64,000 bases of DNA from Fen-1308 sp035319125 (GCA_035319125.1 DATHDG010000011.1:1-64000), one strand, 5' to 3'. Counted from the stretch's first letter, positions 43,000 through 53,092 are shown. Made by a program: numbers and translations. Notes: a model not told the origin generated them from the sequence alone.

Positions 43000-43845
43000 T
43001 TGAAAGATATTATTTGTTTGTGCAAGCTGAAGGTCTCTTTCTTTGCAGCATTGTCTGCTGCCGCAGGATTCATTCTTGCGTCCGGAAAGATAAATGTGAT
43101 GACGCTGCTCATCTTTTTTAGTGTCTTTACCCTTGCCTGCGGTGCTTCAGCCCTCAATCAGTATCAGGAGCGTGCAACTGACGCGTTAATGGAGAGGACA
43201 AGGAACAGGCCGGTGCCATCCGGGCGAATGGTACCGGGCAAGGCGCTCGTGATCGTAGCGCCTCTTATCCTCAGCGGTCTTATGTCACTCTATGTTGCAT
43301 TCGGCTTAACCACCCTTCTTCTGGGGCTTTGCGCACTTTTGTTATACAACGGCATTTATACCGGCATGAAGGCGAAGAGTGCTTTCGCTGCTGCTCCGGG
43401 AGCCCTTATAGGTGCCATTCCACCGGCTATAGGATGGGCTGCCGCCGGAGGCCCTCTGTCCGATCCAAGATTACTGTCTGTTTCCCTATTTTTCGTCATC
43501 TGGCAAATACCCCACTTCTGGCTGTTTCTTCTGAGGTATGGCGTCGAATACGAAAATGCGGGGCTTCCTTCGATTACGCTCTTAATGGGCCGTAAGCAGA
43601 TTGAGCGAGTTGTGTTCCATTGGCTTTCGGTAACTGCTTTGTGCGGACCCCTTCTATGCCTTTTCGGCCTCGGCCGGTCTGCTGTGGTGCAATATTCACT
43701 GATCGCGGCGTCCGCCTGGTTGGTGATTAGGGGGATAGGATTTGTGCGCAACGGCGCGGCAGCGAGCCCTGTCTTTCGGAGTCTGGATAAGTATGTCCTG
43801 CTGGTTGTAGCCCTGCTGGTATCAGACCGTATTTTGATGCCCTGA
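43000..43845 (+). CDS. ctaB: protohaem IX farnesyltransferase (haem O synthase)
   Basis: 281 residues of the UbiA prenyltransferase family, TTG start. The prenyl-diphosphate motif NQYQERATDALMERTRNRPV (NxxxD...R) and the loop AAPGALIGAIPPAIGWAAAG are diagnostic of CtaB/CyoE. Nine or so membrane spans. It makes haem O from protohaem for the oxidase encoded just upstream. No haem A synthase gene (ctaA) is in the window. Confidence 0.93.
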   Translation: MKDIICLCKLKVSFFAALSAAAGFILASGKINVMTLLIFFSVFTLACGASALNQYQERATDALMERTRNRPVPSGRMVPGKALVIVAPLILSGLMSLYVAFGLTTLLLGLCALLLYNGIYTGMKAKSAFAAAPGALIGAIPPAIGWAAAGGPLSDPRLLSVSLFFVIWQIPHFWLFLLRYGVEYENAGLPSITLLMGRKQIERVVFHWLSVTALCGPLLCLFGLGRSAVVQYSLIAASAWLVIRGIGFVRNGAAASPVFRSLDKYVLLVVALLVSDRILMP

Positions 43846-43903
43846 ATTTTGATCAGACAACTTTTCCCCTTATACTTAAACCAGCTTGTTTAGTGGAGGA
43901 TTT

Positions 43904-45106
43904 ATGATGGAGAATTACAAGCTTTCGAGACGCACGCTGTTGAAGGGTGCGGCTGCCATGGCCGCTATGTCTGCTGTCCAGGGCTTTCCGGCCGATATAT
44001 TTGCAGGCGAGCGAATGGCGCGGTTTCCGGAGAAGACAGATCTGCTGCTCCTGACCGCCAGACCTCCTCAGCTTGAAACTCCTGTGAGCTATTTCAAAGA
44101 AATGATAACGCCGAATGAGGCCCTTTTTGTCAGGTGGCATATTTCTCAGATTCCTACGTCTGTTGACCTTAACACCTGGAGGCTGAAGATCGGCGGCAAT
44201 ACTGAAAGGGAGCTGTCTCTGTCCATGGACGATCTCGGGAAATTTGAGAAAGTCGTCTATACGGCAGTTATTCAGTGTTCTGGAAACAGCAGGAGTTTTT
44301 TTGCGCCGAGGGTATTCGGCGGCCAGTGGAAAAACGGGGCCATGGGCAATGTTACGTGGGCGGGAGCCAGGCTAAAGGATGTTCTCGACAGGGCAGGAAT
44401 AAAGGCCGGTTCAGTTGATATAGCCTTCAACGGCCTCGATTATCCGCCGTTGGCTTCGGTGCCCGATTTGGTCAAAAGTCTTCCTGTCGACAAGGCCCTT
44501 GCAAGTGACGTCATCATAGCATACGAAATGAACGGCAAACCGCTCCCGATGCTTAACGGGTTTCCGGCGAGACTGGTTGTGCCGGGTTGGTATGCTACTT
44601 ACTGGGTGAAGTCATTGAGCGATATCACGGTGCTGTCCAAGCCTTTCGACGGGTTTTGGGTCAAGACTGCTTACCGCATTCCCGATACCCCATGCGGTTG
44701 CATAGAGCCGGGTTCAGCACCAGCTAAAACCATTCCCATAAATCGCATGACCACACGCTCACTGATTGTTACGCCTGAAAGCGGAGCGACTGTAAAGGCA
44801 GGTGCGCCGGTCAACATAACGGGGATCGCTTTTTCAGGAGGTTACAGCATCAGCGAGGTTATCGTATCGACAGACGGTGGAAGGAACTGGGGCCAGGCTG
44901 CCCTTGGCAAAGACATGGGCAAATATTCGTGGATTCAGTGGTCATATCCGTGGCGGCCTGAAAAGCCCGGCAAATATGTCCTAATGGCTAAAGCGACGAA
45001 CAGCATAGGAGAGTCGCAGCCTTCTGGCGGACTCTGGAACCCGGCAGGTTATTTATGGAACAAAGTTGAGAAGAACGAAGTTGTAGTCGAACGGGAGGGC
45101 GCATGA
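43904..45106 (+). CDS. Tat-exported sulfite oxidase/dehydrogenase-family molybdoenzyme
   Basis: Start at the first of two ATGs behind GGAGG (an earlier frame start is less likely). The signal SRRTLLKGAAAMAAM carries the twin arginine. The mature part is the sulfite-oxidase molybdopterin fold: AVIQCSGNSRSFFAP places the Mo-ligating Cys, GARLKDVLDRAGI and YEMNGKPLPMLNGFPARLVV are further conserved segments, and a Mo-co dimerisation domain (VSTDGGRNWGQAALG) ends it. Together with the next gene it resembles SorAB-type sulfite dehydrogenase, or the SoxCD-like pair. It probably oxidises sulfite in the periplasm and passes electrons to cytochrome c. Confidence 0.88.
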   Translation: MMENYKLSRRTLLKGAAAMAAMSAVQGFPADIFAGERMARFPEKTDLLLLTARPPQLETPVSYFKEMITPNEALFVRWHISQIPTSVDLNTWRLKIGGNTERELSLSMDDLGKFEKVVYTAVIQCSGNSRSFFAPRVFGGQWKNGAMGNVTWAGARLKDVLDRAGIKAGSVDIAFNGLDYPPLASVPDLVKSLPVDKALASDVIIAYEMNGKPLPMLNGFPARLVVPGWYATYWVKSLSDITVLSKPFDGFWVKTAYRIPDTPCGCIEPGSAPAKTIPINRMTTRSLIVTPESGATVKAGAPVNITGIAFSGGYSISEVIVSTDGGRNWGQAALGKDMGKYSWIQWSYPWRPEKPGKYVLMAKATNSIGESQPSGGLWNPAGYLWNKVEKNEVVVEREGA

Positions 45107-45417
45107 AGAGGATCCTCTCGATTAGCATATTTTTTCTGATTGTAACCGCCGCAGCATATTCAATTGGTGACGAGAGGCGCATTACGTTGCCAAACGTCCA
45201 GACCGACCTTGCTCCGGGAGCAGGGAAGGAGAAGGTTTCGACCCTCTGCAACATATGCCACAGTGTCGATTATATAACGATGCAACCATTGGGAACACGC
45301 GCACAGTGGGCAGCTACGGTCTCGAAGATGATCAAGGTTTTCGGCGCTCCGATTAATGAATCCGATGAGAAAATAATTATAAGCTATCTGTTCGAACACT
45401 ATGGTGCGGGCAAGTAA
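45103..45417 (+). CDS. mono-haem cytochrome c subunit of the sulfite dehydrogenase
   Basis: 104 residues with a signal peptide (to about YSIG) and one haem site, CNICHSVDYITMQPL. The segment that follows (GTRAQWAATVSKMIKVFGAP) is the form found in SorB/SoxD-like partners of sulfite oxidoreductases. It overlaps the molybdoenzyme gene by four bp (ATGA), so the two products should form one complex. Confidence 0.9.
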   Translation: MKRILSISIFFLIVTAAAYSIGDERRITLPNVQTDLAPGAGKEKVSTLCNICHSVDYITMQPLGTRAQWAATVSKMIKVFGAPINESDEKIIISYLFEHYGAGK

Positions 45418-45447
45418 CATTTGTTGTATAACCGAGGAGATTTTAAA

Positions 45448-46497
45448 ATGAATATTCGTGTGCTGAGATATGCAGTCAGTATTGTGCTGGCGATTTTTGT
45501 TGCGGCGTTATCTTTTGGGCCGGCTACCGGCGCGGATGCCGATAAAGAGCTGCTTCAGCGGGCCTGTGGGATTTTCAAAGCATTGCCCAAAGCGATGGAA
45601 TCAGACCAGAATCCTGTCACACCCGCCAAGGTCAAACTAGGGAAGATGCTTTTTTATGAATCCCGCATATCCATCGATGGAACAGTCAGCTGTGCGAAAT
45701 GCCACCCGATGAGCCTGTATGCGGCTGACGGTTTGAGGAAGTCGATAGGGAACAATTGCAAGGTCAATCCGAGGAATGCCCCTACGTTGTTGAACGCGGC
45801 AGACCAGATCTCCGAACACTGGATAGGCAATAGAACGAGCGTGGAAGATCAGGCTAAACAATCTGTGATAGGTCCGCCGGCCTTCGGTATGGTGAAATAT
45901 GAAGATGTGGAAAAAAGGCTGAAGGAATATGCGGAATATGTATCAATGTTTAAGGAAGCATTCCCTGCCGACAAACAGTCTGTGACGGTCGACAATTTCG
46001 CGAAGGCGATAGGGGCCTTTGAACGCACGCTTGTCACGCCGGCAGCATTCGATGAGTATCTAAGAGGAGATGGAAAGGCCATCGATCAGGACCAGAAAAC
46101 AGGCCTGAAGACCTTTATGGATATGGGCTGCGCGGGCTGCCACTCTGGAGCTTTTGTAGGCGGCCAGATGTATCAGAAGTTCGGCATTGTTGAGCCTTAC
46201 TGGAAATACACAAAGAGCGGGCAGATTGATGAAGGAAGGTTTGCCGTATCGAAGGTCGAGGCGGACAAGTACGTTTTCAAGGTCCCTATACTAAGAAACG
46301 TTGAAAAGACCCCGCCGTATTTTCATGACGGATCCGTAGACAAGCTGGAAGATGCCGTCATAATAATGGGGAAGGTTCAGCTCGGCAGGGACATCACCGG
46401 TCAGCAGACCTCGGCTATTGTCGCATTCTTAAAGTCTTTGACAGGGAAAATACCGGATGATGCGTTGATAATACCGGTGCTGCCTTCTATTGAATAA
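45448..46497 (+). CDS. dihaem cytochrome c peroxidase family protein
   Basis: 349 residues from the ATG behind CGAGGAGA; an earlier start adds nine residues. Signal peptide, then two haem sites: CAKCHPMSLY (high-spin domain, near residue 80) and CAGCHSGAF (near 225). VKLGKMLFYESRIS, RNAPTLLNAA and RNVEKTPPYFHDGS are the usual landmarks of bacterial CcP/MauG relatives. It should reduce H2O2 in the periplasm with electrons from cytochrome c, or perform a related oxidation. It follows the sulfite dehydrogenase genes in the same operon. Confidence 0.92.
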   Translation: MNIRVLRYAVSIVLAIFVAALSFGPATGADADKELLQRACGIFKALPKAMESDQNPVTPAKVKLGKMLFYESRISIDGTVSCAKCHPMSLYAADGLRKSIGNNCKVNPRNAPTLLNAADQISEHWIGNRTSVEDQAKQSVIGPPAFGMVKYEDVEKRLKEYAEYVSMFKEAFPADKQSVTVDNFAKAIGAFERTLVTPAAFDEYLRGDGKAIDQDQKTGLKTFMDMGCAGCHSGAFVGGQMYQKFGIVEPYWKYTKSGQIDEGRFAVSKVEADKYVFKVPILRNVEKTPPYFHDGSVDKLEDAVIIMGKVQLGRDITGQQTSAIVAFLKSLTGKIPDDALIIPVLPSIE

Positions 46498-46533
46498 GAC
46501 AAATAGCAAGAATCAATAAAGGAGGAATGTAAA

Positions 46534-46869
46534 ATGAAGAAATTTTTTGCAGTATCGTCGGCGACTGTTGCTATATGCATTATGATTGCGGGAGGATCGA
46601 TAGCGGCCGATAAGAAGCACACAAAGATGTCAGGCGAGGTTGAATTCAAGAATCATTGCTCGGAGTGCCATCCGGATGGTGGTAATATCATAAATCCGGC
46701 CAAGACCTTACACGCAAAAGACCTCAAGGCTAATGGTGTTAATAAGGCGTCTGATATTGTGGCAAAGATGAGGAACCCGGGACCCGGCATGACGAAATTC
46801 GACAGAAAGACAATGCCTGACGCTGAAGCCAAAGCAATTGCGGATTATGTAATGAAGACCTTCAAATAG
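46534..46869 (+). CDS. small mono-haem cytochrome c
   Basis: 111 residues. A signal peptide (to about IAA) is followed by one haem site CSECHPDGGN, a Met axial ligand likely in RKTMPDAEAKAI, and the typical closing helix AIADYVMKTF. Length and pattern fit a class I (c551/c552-like) soluble electron carrier. AAAGGAGG lies six bases before the start. It is the last gene of the respiratory operon; a strong terminator follows. It may carry electrons between the dehydrogenase, the peroxidase and the oxidase. Confidence 0.9.
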   Translation: MKKFFAVSSATVAICIMIAGGSIAADKKHTKMSGEVEFKNHCSECHPDGGNIINPAKTLHAKDLKANGVNKASDIVAKMRNPGPGMTKFDRKTMPDAEAKAIADYVMKTFK

Positions 46870-46886
46870 AGTATTGGTCGGACAAG

Positions 46887-46916
46887 ATACAGGGCATGTT
46901 ATTGCATGCCCTGTAT
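46887..46916 (+). terminator. terminator of the respiratory operon
   Basis: ATACAGGGCATG pairs perfectly with CATGCCCTGTAT (12 bp) around a six-base loop, 17 bp after the last cytochrome gene. The tail is AT-rich but not a full T-run. Confidence 0.75.
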
Positions 46917-46939
46917 TAAATACGTGCTAAGAAGAAGCG

Positions 46940-47326
46940 CTACCACATGCTCTGCTTTGGTGACGTTTTCCAGAAGCCGCTGCTATTATTGTCACTGTTC
47001 AGTTTACATCCTTTACCTTCTGATTGAGCATCAACGATGATGTCCCGCTGATTGATACGCCAATGAATGAAGCAGTTTTCGCTTACCGGCTCGACAAAAG
47101 CATAATATCCGTTGGCAAGGGGGTATGTCTTTTCCTGCCATCCTATTTTTGATGCGTAGGAATTCGGATTTTTCATCTGCTGTTTAAGCTCGTCCAATGG
47201 CCTCGAAATCCATTCATTGGATATTTCCTCAATGGATGTTTGGTGAGCGCAGCCTGTCAACACAACCGTCAAAAACAGCAGACGCCACAACATGCCTGAT
47301 AAAATGGTGCTAACATTCATTTTCAT
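46940..47326 (-). CDS. putative lipoprotein, unknown
   Basis: 128 residues with a lipoprotein signal ending TVVLTGC (good lipobox, Cys near residue 26). The mature part has ISRPLDELKQQMKNPNSYAS and later SENCFIHWRINQRDIIVDAQ plus a second Cys, which could form a disulfide. It looks like a small outer-membrane or periplasmic lipoprotein with a beta-rich domain (PLANGYYAFVEPVSENCFIH). No named family recognised. Single gene converging on the respiratory operon. Confidence 0.7.
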   Translation of the reverse strand: MKMNVSTILSGMLWRLLFLTVVLTGCAHQTSIEEISNEWISRPLDELKQQMKNPNSYASKIGWQEKTYPLANGYYAFVEPVSENCFIHWRINQRDIIVDAQSEGKGCKLNSDNNSSGFWKTSPKQSMW

Positions 47327-47466
47327 TACCTCATCTCAAAAGGAAATTTAGAGTTATTCTAACAAATGAACTAAGCATATTTATAGATTTCAGAATTTAT
47401 TGCCGGTCTTTACTTTTGAGCGCGAGTAGTGCTAAACAGTATTAATTTCGCTAACGAGAGGGTGCA

Positions 47467-47865
47467 ATGGACATACTATACAAAAACACAAAAAACTTTT
47501 CCGCAGGACAGCTGCAGGAACTATTTCTTTCGGTTAAGTGGGAGTCGGCAAAATATCCTCGTAAATTGCTATCGTCCATAAGGCAATCAGACATAGTTTA
47601 CTCCGCCTGGGACGGACAGAGGCTTGTTGGGCTGATAAACTCCCTGTCGGACGGCGTTCTGAATGTCTATTTCCCTTATCTGCTGGTAAGACCAGAATAT
47701 CAGGGTGCCGGCATTGGTAAAAGGCTTGTCGAACTCATGCTACATCAATACAGGGGCTGCGTCAGACTTAGCGTTGTAGCTTTTGACGAGCAGGTAAGCT
47801 TCTATGAAAAATGCGGCTTCAGATTGGGAAGCGGTACGAGTCCGATGTTTATAATAAAAAAATAA
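47467..47865 (+). CDS. GNAT family acetyltransferase
   Basis: 132 residues with the acetyl-CoA motif A (LLVRPEYQGAGIGKRLVELM, giving Q/R-x2-G-x-G/A) and the closing strand FYEKCGFRLG. It acetylates a small molecule or protein N-terminus; the substrate is unknown. ATG preceded by GAGAGGGTGCA. Single gene. Confidence 0.9.
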   Translation: MDILYKNTKNFSAGQLQELFLSVKWESAKYPRKLLSSIRQSDIVYSAWDGQRLVGLINSLSDGVLNVYFPYLLVRPEYQGAGIGKRLVELMLHQYRGCVRLSVVAFDEQVSFYEKCGFRLGSGTSPMFIIKK

Positions 47866-47872
47866 TTTAGTG

Positions 47873-49231
47873 TTAATCTAAAATCTTACCCGGATTCATG
47901 AGGTTATTGGGGTCGATCAATTGCTTTATATCCTGCATTAGACGCATCTCACGCTCCTTGATCTCCATATTTATATAGGGCAATTTTGCCAGCCCTATGC
48001 CATGTTCACCCGATATCGATCCGCCCGCTGCAAGGGTATTCTCAAATATTTTTTTCACAAGGGCATGACCCTTCGAATACTCATCAGCATTATTCTTGTC
48101 GGCCATGATATTAACATGAATATTACCGTCACCGGCATGCCCAAAGCTGACTATTTTAATGCTACTCTCTTCAGAATATTGTCTGAGCTTTCCAAGGATA
48201 AAAGATATTTTGTCTCTCGGCACTACAATGTCTTCATTGATCTTGTTCGGCTTCAGATGGTACAAGGCTGGAGATATGGATCTTCGTGCTTCCCAGAGTT
48301 TTTCGCGTGCGATGCTATCTGCCGCCACAGAGGACTCGCCGCCGAGATCGCGACAGATCGATACGACCTTGTCAGCCTCTTTTTGAATGGCAGCGGGATG
48401 CCCATCTATTTCTATTAAAAGCAGCGCTTCAACATCCGTTGGAATGCCTGTCGGCTTGTATTGCTCGATCACCTGTATGGCGGATCTGTCCAGAAATTCA
48501 ATAGTCCTCGGTATAACTCTGGATGCAATTATTCTCGGCACAGCACTTCCGGCTGCTTCGATATCGTTGAACTTTACAAGCAGGGTCACAATATCCTCAG
48601 GTCGAGGCAATATTCTCAGCCGGATCTTTGTTACTACTGCGAGCGTGCCTTCCGCTCCTATTAGAAGTTGTTTAAGGTCATACCCGACAACGCGTTTGAA
48701 AGTCCTGCCGCCCAGACTGACTACGCTGCCATCAGGAAGTACGGCTTCAAGCTCCAGTACATAATCCCTCGTGACGCCGTATTTGACAGCACTGGGCCCG
48801 CCTGCATTTGTGGCAACATTGCCGCCTATAGTGCAGATGTTTAGGCTGGCCGGGTCGGGAGGATAAAAAAGGCCATGGTGCTCAAGCTCTCGCTGCAGCC
48901 GCCCGTTGACAGTACCTGGTTCGACTAGTACCGTCATATTGTCTGCATCAATTTCCAATATTTTGCGCATCTTTTCGAAGCTCATGATAATTGAGTCGGC
49001 CCGATTTGGTATTGCCGCTCCTGCCATGCCTGTGCCTGCACCGCGAGGCACTATCTTCAGGTTTTGATCCGCAGCATATTTGACCAGTTTGACGACATCC
49101 CCAGTGTCTTTTGGCCAGGCAACTGCAAGTGGAAGGCCTTCATCAACGATAGAGGAGTCGAAGCCGTAACAAATAAGGTCTTCGTGCTCACTGGATATTT
49201 CAATGCCTGATATTTGCGAAAGATTTACCAT
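47873..49231 (-). CDS. FAD-linked oxidase, GlcD/D-lactate dehydrogenase-like
   Basis: 452 residues. The FAD-binding type 4 domain has VPRGAGTGMAGAAIPN, GTVNGRLQRELEHHG and GNVATNAGGPSAVKYG. The FAD-linked oxidase C-domain ends in SFGHAGDGNIHVNIM and SGEHGIGLAKLPYI. This is the glycolate oxidase GlcD / D-lactate dehydrogenase / D-2-hydroxyglutarate dehydrogenase group. No glcE or glcF partner is adjacent. Substrate among 2-hydroxyacids not resolved. Confidence 0.9.
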   Translation of the reverse strand: MVNLSQISGIEISSEHEDLICYGFDSSIVDEGLPLAVAWPKDTGDVVKLVKYAADQNLKIVPRGAGTGMAGAAIPNRADSIIMSFEKMRKILEIDADNMTVLVEPGTVNGRLQRELEHHGLFYPPDPASLNICTIGGNVATNAGGPSAVKYGVTRDYVLELEAVLPDGSVVSLGGRTFKRVVGYDLKQLLIGAEGTLAVVTKIRLRILPRPEDIVTLLVKFNDIEAAGSAVPRIIASRVIPRTIEFLDRSAIQVIEQYKPTGIPTDVEALLLIEIDGHPAAIQKEADKVVSICRDLGGESSVAADSIAREKLWEARRSISPALYHLKPNKINEDIVVPRDKISFILGKLRQYSEESSIKIVSFGHAGDGNIHVNIMADKNNADEYSKGHALVKKIFENTLAAGGSISGEHGIGLAKLPYINMEIKEREMRLMQDIKQLIDPNNLMNPGKILD

Positions 49232-49318
49232 ATGAATAAATTATAATTGCTACCGAGAAGTTCTGTAAATTGATTTATCGCAGGCAGGCTAAAATTGAGT
49301 CTGTTGCGCCATCTTTTG

Positions 49319-52300
49319 CTACGCCACGGCGATATTTTCTGCTTCGCTGAACTTGAGTGAGAGCGCTTTTGAGTTGCCTGGTTCTTCCATCGTTATGCCA
49401 TAAAGATAATCGGCAGCCTCCATAGTCGCACGATTATGCGTTATAACAAGGAACTGAGTTTCGTTCGCGAGACTTCTGATCATATTAGCAAACCTCACAG
49501 TATTTGCTTCGTCGAGCGGGGCATCTGCCTCGTCAAGTATGCACAGCGGAGAAGGCTTGATCAGGAACCCGGCAAACAGCAAGGACAGAGATGTCAGAGC
49601 CTTTTCTCCACCTGACAGCAGATTGATGTTCTGCAACTTCTTGCCCGGCGGCTGCGCTATAATGTCAAGCCCGGATTCCAGAATATTCTCTTCATCAGTC
49701 AGAATAATATCAGCTCGGCCTCCACCGAACAATGTAGTGAACACATCGTGAAATTTCTCTCTAAGAGCATCGAAAGCTTCTTTCAATTTTCTTCGCGTAG
49801 TGGCATTTATGCGTGTGATCGCCTCTTCTAGCTCCGCTATGGAAAGCGTAAGGTCTTGCTGCTGTTTAGACAGAAAATCATGGCGGTTTTTCAGTTCTTC
49901 ATATTCTTCTATAGCCGCGACATTGACCGGCCCCATCGACTGAAGGGTTTCGTTCAACTCGGCGATCTTTTGGCTATCTTCATCGGGATCGAACCCATCA
50001 ACTATTATCTCTTCCTTGTGTATTTCAATAATGTATTTTTGCAATATTGATGTTTCAACATTCTCCAGCCTGACCCTATTTTCAGCAAAAGTGGTATTGT
50101 TATCGGCAAGCTGCTGAGAAAGATCATCGATTTGCGTGCGGAGTTCTTTTAGTGCTTCATCTTTTGAAACAAGTTCGAGATTTTCGCTATTAATGATCTC
50201 TTTGCGTTCTGAACGTTCCCGGTCTATTGCTGCAGCTTCAGCAACAAGCGTTTTGACTTTCTCTTCAATTCGTTCTATCTCGGCATTTGACGATGCTATT
50301 TTTTCTTCAGCTGCTACTATATCATCGCGGTCTGAAATCTTCTTCAGCTCAAGCTCTTCAATGGTTGCCGAAATCGTGACGCGTTCTCTTTTTAGGGCCT
50401 CCAGTTTCTCATGACAGGCCACCAGAGACGATTTCATTTCGGCGAGCTGAACACGTTCAGCTTCATACTCTCCCCTGACTGCAGCAAGAGATTCCTGCAA
50501 GGCAGATATTTCATTATTTATAGAATCCCTCTCTTCATCCAACACAGTTATTTCACTTGTTTTGGCTGCAATTACGGATTGAAGAGAAGACTTTTCGCCT
50601 GCAAGGGTTTCAATTTCACTTTCAAGAAATGAGAGGCGTCTTTTCATCCTTTCGATTTCCTCGTTTTTGCCCTGCAGTGAGTGGTTAGAAACGGATATCT
50701 CCTTTTCGATTTCAATGAGCATGTTTTCGATGGCTTTTAGCTCTTCCTTTGCTAAGGCCAGTTTTTCGGATGCTGTGCTAATACCTTCTTCCAAGACAGC
50801 AATATGGCCTTGACGTGCCCCGATCTCCTTTTGCAACTCTTTAATCTCTCTCTTTCGCTTCAGTACCTCTTTGCCTTTGCCTGCGATGATAAAACCTTCT
50901 GCGGTAATTAATTCTCCAGCTAAAGTAACAAAAGACAATTCGCAGTGTGCAGAGTTTTTTCGAAGTTCTAAACCGGATACAAGGTCATTTACAACATAAA
51001 CGTCTTTGAGCATAGAGCGTGCTATGGCCTGTGCTTCTCCGCTTTCGAAGGTGATAAAGTCGGCAGCCCTTCCGATTACTCCAGCTCCAGTCGGCGCAAC
51101 AACATTATCGGAAGGCCCATTTGCTGTACGGCACAGGTCTGTGTAGAGAATAGATGTTTTGCCTAAATTCTTGTCTCTTATCATGGATACTGCCGCCAGG
51201 ACGTCCTCTATTTTATCGATTATGAGCGAATTTATTTTTTCCGACAAAGCTGCCTCAACGGCTGCTTCATAGTCCTTGCCGGCGCTTATTATATTGGATA
51301 GAATGGCCGGCGACAGATGCTTACTCTCTTCTGACTCTGCGAGGAATTCATATAAAGACTTATCTACTATAAGCTCTTTCAAAGAAGTGAGGCGCGACAG
51401 ATTGCCGGCAAGCTCTTCCTTTTCTCTCAATAGCAACGATTTCTTATCCTCTATCTCATCTCGTAATGCAGATATGCCGGCATTGATTTTATCTTGCTGA
51501 GTGTAAAGGCGCGACATCTCGCCTTTTCTACCCTCTATTTCGCCACTTATTTCAGCTATCAGCCTTTCACTATCCAAAAGATTCTTTGTGATAGTCTCTT
51601 TGTCACGCTGCGATGATGACTCCCTATAGTCGAGCGTCTCAAGCGATGACTGTAATTTATGCAGATCGTTTCTCTTGCCGCTGAGGATGTCGGAATGCTT
51701 AAAAAGATCTCTCCTCTTTTGTTCAAGGCTCGCTTCTTTGTCCCCGATCGCATGTTCTATATTAGCCGCCCAGTCCTTCTTGTCCTTGAGAGCCTCGCCA
51801 ATCTCATTTGATTGCGCAAGAAGCTTACTTTCGGTTTCATCGGCTTCGGTCATCTTGGCGATCAGTGATTCCTTCCTGGCGTCCAGTTCTTCGATATGAT
51901 TATGCAAGCGCATTATATCTTCTTTTTTATTTTCGGCCATATTGCGCAGAACAGCCGCTTCCTTCTCAAGCTCAGAAATATTTTTCGCTTTATCGTTCAG
52001 GCGGCTCTCGAGATCAGCTAATAGTCTTTCTTTTTCCAGAATTTCTATCCGTTTGGAGGCGATGCCGGCCTCGATGGTAGAAAATTCAGACTTTTTGACT
52101 GACAAGGCTTCTTTGAATTTCTCAATTTCAGCGCTTAGCGATTCAAGAGCACTTCGGAAGCGTAAATAGTCTCTTCTTGCGATCCTAAGATCTATAGCTC
52201 TAAATTCATCCATTAGTCTCTTATATTTCTCGGCTTTCTTGGCGAGCCTGTCGAGACTGTTGATCTGTCGCTTAACTTCGACAATTATATCATTGATTCT

Positions 52301-52897
52301 TTGGAGATTTTCCTTTGATGAGGCAAGCTTTGATAGCGCCTCTGCTCTTCTGACCTTGTATTTCATGACTCCTGCGACTTCTTCTATAAGGAATCGTCTT
52401 TCAAGCGGCTTTGAGTTGAGAATTTCGGCAATCCTTCCCTGATCCAGTATTGAATAGCTCTTAACATCTAAGCCCGTATCAAGAAATATATCTTTTATGT
52501 CTTTAAGTCGGCATGAGCGCTTATTAAGCATGTAATCACTCTCGCCGGAACGGTATAGGCGCCTGGAAACCTCAATCTTATCTTCCGGAGCGTCATCAGC
52601 AGTTTCGCCGTTGCCCTCCGATTTCTTGCCTTTAAGGGCTGTCGAGAGCACTAACCGCACCTCAGCCATGCCCTTTGACTTCTTGGTTGCAGAGCCCTGG
52701 AATATAACTTCCTCCATTTTCTCTCCGCGGAGGCTCTTGGCGCTTTGCTCACCCAAGACCCACCTGAAGGCATCAACAACATTACTTTTACCACAACCAT
52801 TAGGCCCGACAATACAGGTAATTCCATCATGTAGCTGGAGGGTGATCTTATCGCCGAAGGATTTAAAACCTATTAGATCGATCTCTTTTACTTTCAT
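49319..52897 (-). CDS. smc: chromosome partition protein SMC
   Basis: 1192 residues, the expected length. Walker A GPNGCGKSNVVDAFRWVLGE is in the N-terminal head. Two long coiled coils flank a hinge near the middle (LSPAILSNIISAGKDYEAAV through VAPTGAGVIGRAADFI). The C-terminal head has the ABC signature LLSGGEKALTSLSLLFA and Walker B LCILDEADAPLDEANTVRF. It forms the condensin ring that organises and separates chromosomes, normally with ScpAB, which are not in the window. A housekeeping gene. Confidence 0.97.
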   Translation of the reverse strand: MKVKEIDLIGFKSFGDKITLQLHDGITCIVGPNGCGKSNVVDAFRWVLGEQSAKSLRGEKMEEVIFQGSATKKSKGMAEVRLVLSTALKGKKSEGNGETADDAPEDKIEVSRRLYRSGESDYMLNKRSCRLKDIKDIFLDTGLDVKSYSILDQGRIAEILNSKPLERRFLIEEVAGVMKYKVRRAEALSKLASSKENLQRINDIIVEVKRQINSLDRLAKKAEKYKRLMDEFRAIDLRIARRDYLRFRSALESLSAEIEKFKEALSVKKSEFSTIEAGIASKRIEILEKERLLADLESRLNDKAKNISELEKEAAVLRNMAENKKEDIMRLHNHIEELDARKESLIAKMTEADETESKLLAQSNEIGEALKDKKDWAANIEHAIGDKEASLEQKRRDLFKHSDILSGKRNDLHKLQSSLETLDYRESSSQRDKETITKNLLDSERLIAEISGEIEGRKGEMSRLYTQQDKINAGISALRDEIEDKKSLLLREKEELAGNLSRLTSLKELIVDKSLYEFLAESEESKHLSPAILSNIISAGKDYEAAVEAALSEKINSLIIDKIEDVLAAVSMIRDKNLGKTSILYTDLCRTANGPSDNVVAPTGAGVIGRAADFITFESGEAQAIARSMLKDVYVVNDLVSGLELRKNSAHCELSFVTLAGELITAEGFIIAGKGKEVLKRKREIKELQKEIGARQGHIAVLEEGISTASEKLALAKEELKAIENMLIEIEKEISVSNHSLQGKNEEIERMKRRLSFLESEIETLAGEKSSLQSVIAAKTSEITVLDEERDSINNEISALQESLAAVRGEYEAERVQLAEMKSSLVACHEKLEALKRERVTISATIEELELKKISDRDDIVAAEEKIASSNAEIERIEEKVKTLVAEAAAIDRERSERKEIINSENLELVSKDEALKELRTQIDDLSQQLADNNTTFAENRVRLENVETSILQKYIIEIHKEEIIVDGFDPDEDSQKIAELNETLQSMGPVNVAAIEEYEELKNRHDFLSKQQQDLTLSIAELEEAITRINATTRRKLKEAFDALREKFHDVFTTLFGGGRADIILTDEENILESGLDIIAQPPGKKLQNINLLSGGEKALTSLSLLFAGFLIKPSPLCILDEADAPLDEANTVRFANMIRSLANETQFLVITHNRATMEAADYLYGITMEEPGNSKALSLKFSEAENIAVA

Positions 52898-52986
52898 ACG
52901 ACATTAATTGTACTTTCTGGGGTTAATAAGGGTCAAGCTCAGTTCCGGCATTAATAAATGATAATGAAGCGATAAGTTTTTTTAAT

Positions 52987-53013
52987 TTGACGGTAAACTT
53001 TTCCCTATATTAA
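52987..53013 (+). promoter_or_regulatory. possible sigma-70-like promoter of dsrAB
   Basis: TTGACG (52987-52992) and TATTAA (53008-53013) lie 15 bp apart and about 80 bp upstream of the dsrA start, in an AT-rich spacer after the divergent smc gene. Spacing is short of the ideal 17 bp. Confidence 0.3.
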
Positions 53014-53092
53014 CCTGTAGTGCAATTTCTGGAGGCACCTGTGTCTCTAATCGTGTAAAAGGTAGTAAAAACAAAATAAAGAGGAGGAATTT